Positions 5,006-5,039 of a stretch of DNA of 5,039 bases are shown here, one piece after another (position 1 is the stretch's first letter; every line of letters begins with the position of its first letter). The notes under the pieces are model-generated. The model was not told the DNA's origin. It ran no database searches and saw nothing but the letters and a program-made list of their open reading frames with translations. The DNA comes from Candidatus Collierbacteria bacterium (lineage in GTDB: Bacteria > Patescibacteriota > Microgenomatia > UBA1400 > MFAQ01): contig DQFC01000006.1 in NCBI GenBank assembly GCA_003531665.1, positions 133 to 5,171 of the forward strand, in the 5' to 3' direction. The position numbers and the translations under genes are program-made.

Positions 5006-5039
5006 AGTGCCCAGACCTGACTAGGTCACGATACATATG
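5006..5039. other. Window end, no gene seen
   Basis: Past the terminator only a small inverted repeat is visible: GACCT (5014-5018) and AGGTC (5023-5027) around GACT. It has no T run and could be an operator-like site of a gene outside the window. Nothing more can be supported. Confidence 0.3.

Noticed and set aside
5014..5027. Small inverted repeat GACCT/AGGTC
   Set aside because: Only five pairs, single occurrence, no T run and no adjacent gene in view; not enough to call an operator or terminator.
1..5039. Alternative genetic code with UGA as glycine
   Set aside because: TGA ends the hydrolase gene exactly where the promoter of the next gene begins, and no gene here contains internal TGA codons.
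1..5039. CRISPR array, tRNA, rRNA or insertion sequence
   Set aside because: No spaced direct repeats, cloverleaf, rRNA signature or transposase was seen on either strand.

Overview
The window looks like an ordinary chromosomal segment of a small-genome bacterium, most likely a Candidate Phyla Radiation (Patescibacteria) lineage such as Microgenomates. This is inferred from gene content and style, not from a marker gene: compact genes of 99-300 codons, short gaps, many lone genes in alternating orientation, a DUF4349 protein, a SIMPL protein and a membrane-anchored SOD/CHRD-like protein. TGA is used as a normal stop (end of the metallo-hydrolase gene), which argues against the recoded Gracilibacteria/Absconditabacteria. 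No RNA gene, transposase, CRISPR array or phage gene is visible, and no gene-free stretch exceeds about 100 bases.

Left to right: a SIMPL/DUF541 membrane protein on the minus strand runs off the left edge (2-466). Divergent from it is an orphan 99-residue protein (551-850) with a strong ribosome binding site and a clean terminator. Convergent with that is a HAD-family phosphatase (903-1538, minus). A promoter that overlaps the HAD start codon drives a diguanylate cyclase (1596-2249, plus). It runs tail-to-tail, 3 bases apart, into a DUF4349 membrane protein (2253-3155, minus), which lies downstream of a SOD/CHRD-like anchored protein (3220-3708, minus), probably in one transcript. Divergent from these is a glyoxalase II-like metallo-beta-lactamase-fold hydrolase (3787-4446, plus). 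The window closes with an orphan 142-residue coiled-coil protein (4545-4973, plus) that has its own extended -10 promoter and a very strong terminator.

The three minus-strand membrane proteins (SIMPL, DUF4349, SOD-like) suggest an envelope theme, and the GGDEF protein adds c-di-GMP signalling. Nothing ties them into one pathway, and I see no convincing new defence or mobile system. The most notable signals are a REP-like palindrome carried in frame inside the hydrolase gene, a 7-base tandem GATC repeat in the same gene, a SOD-like domain that appears to keep only copper-type ligands, an intact stand-alone GGDEF enzyme with a textbook inhibitory site, and two orphan small proteins with well-formed expression signals.
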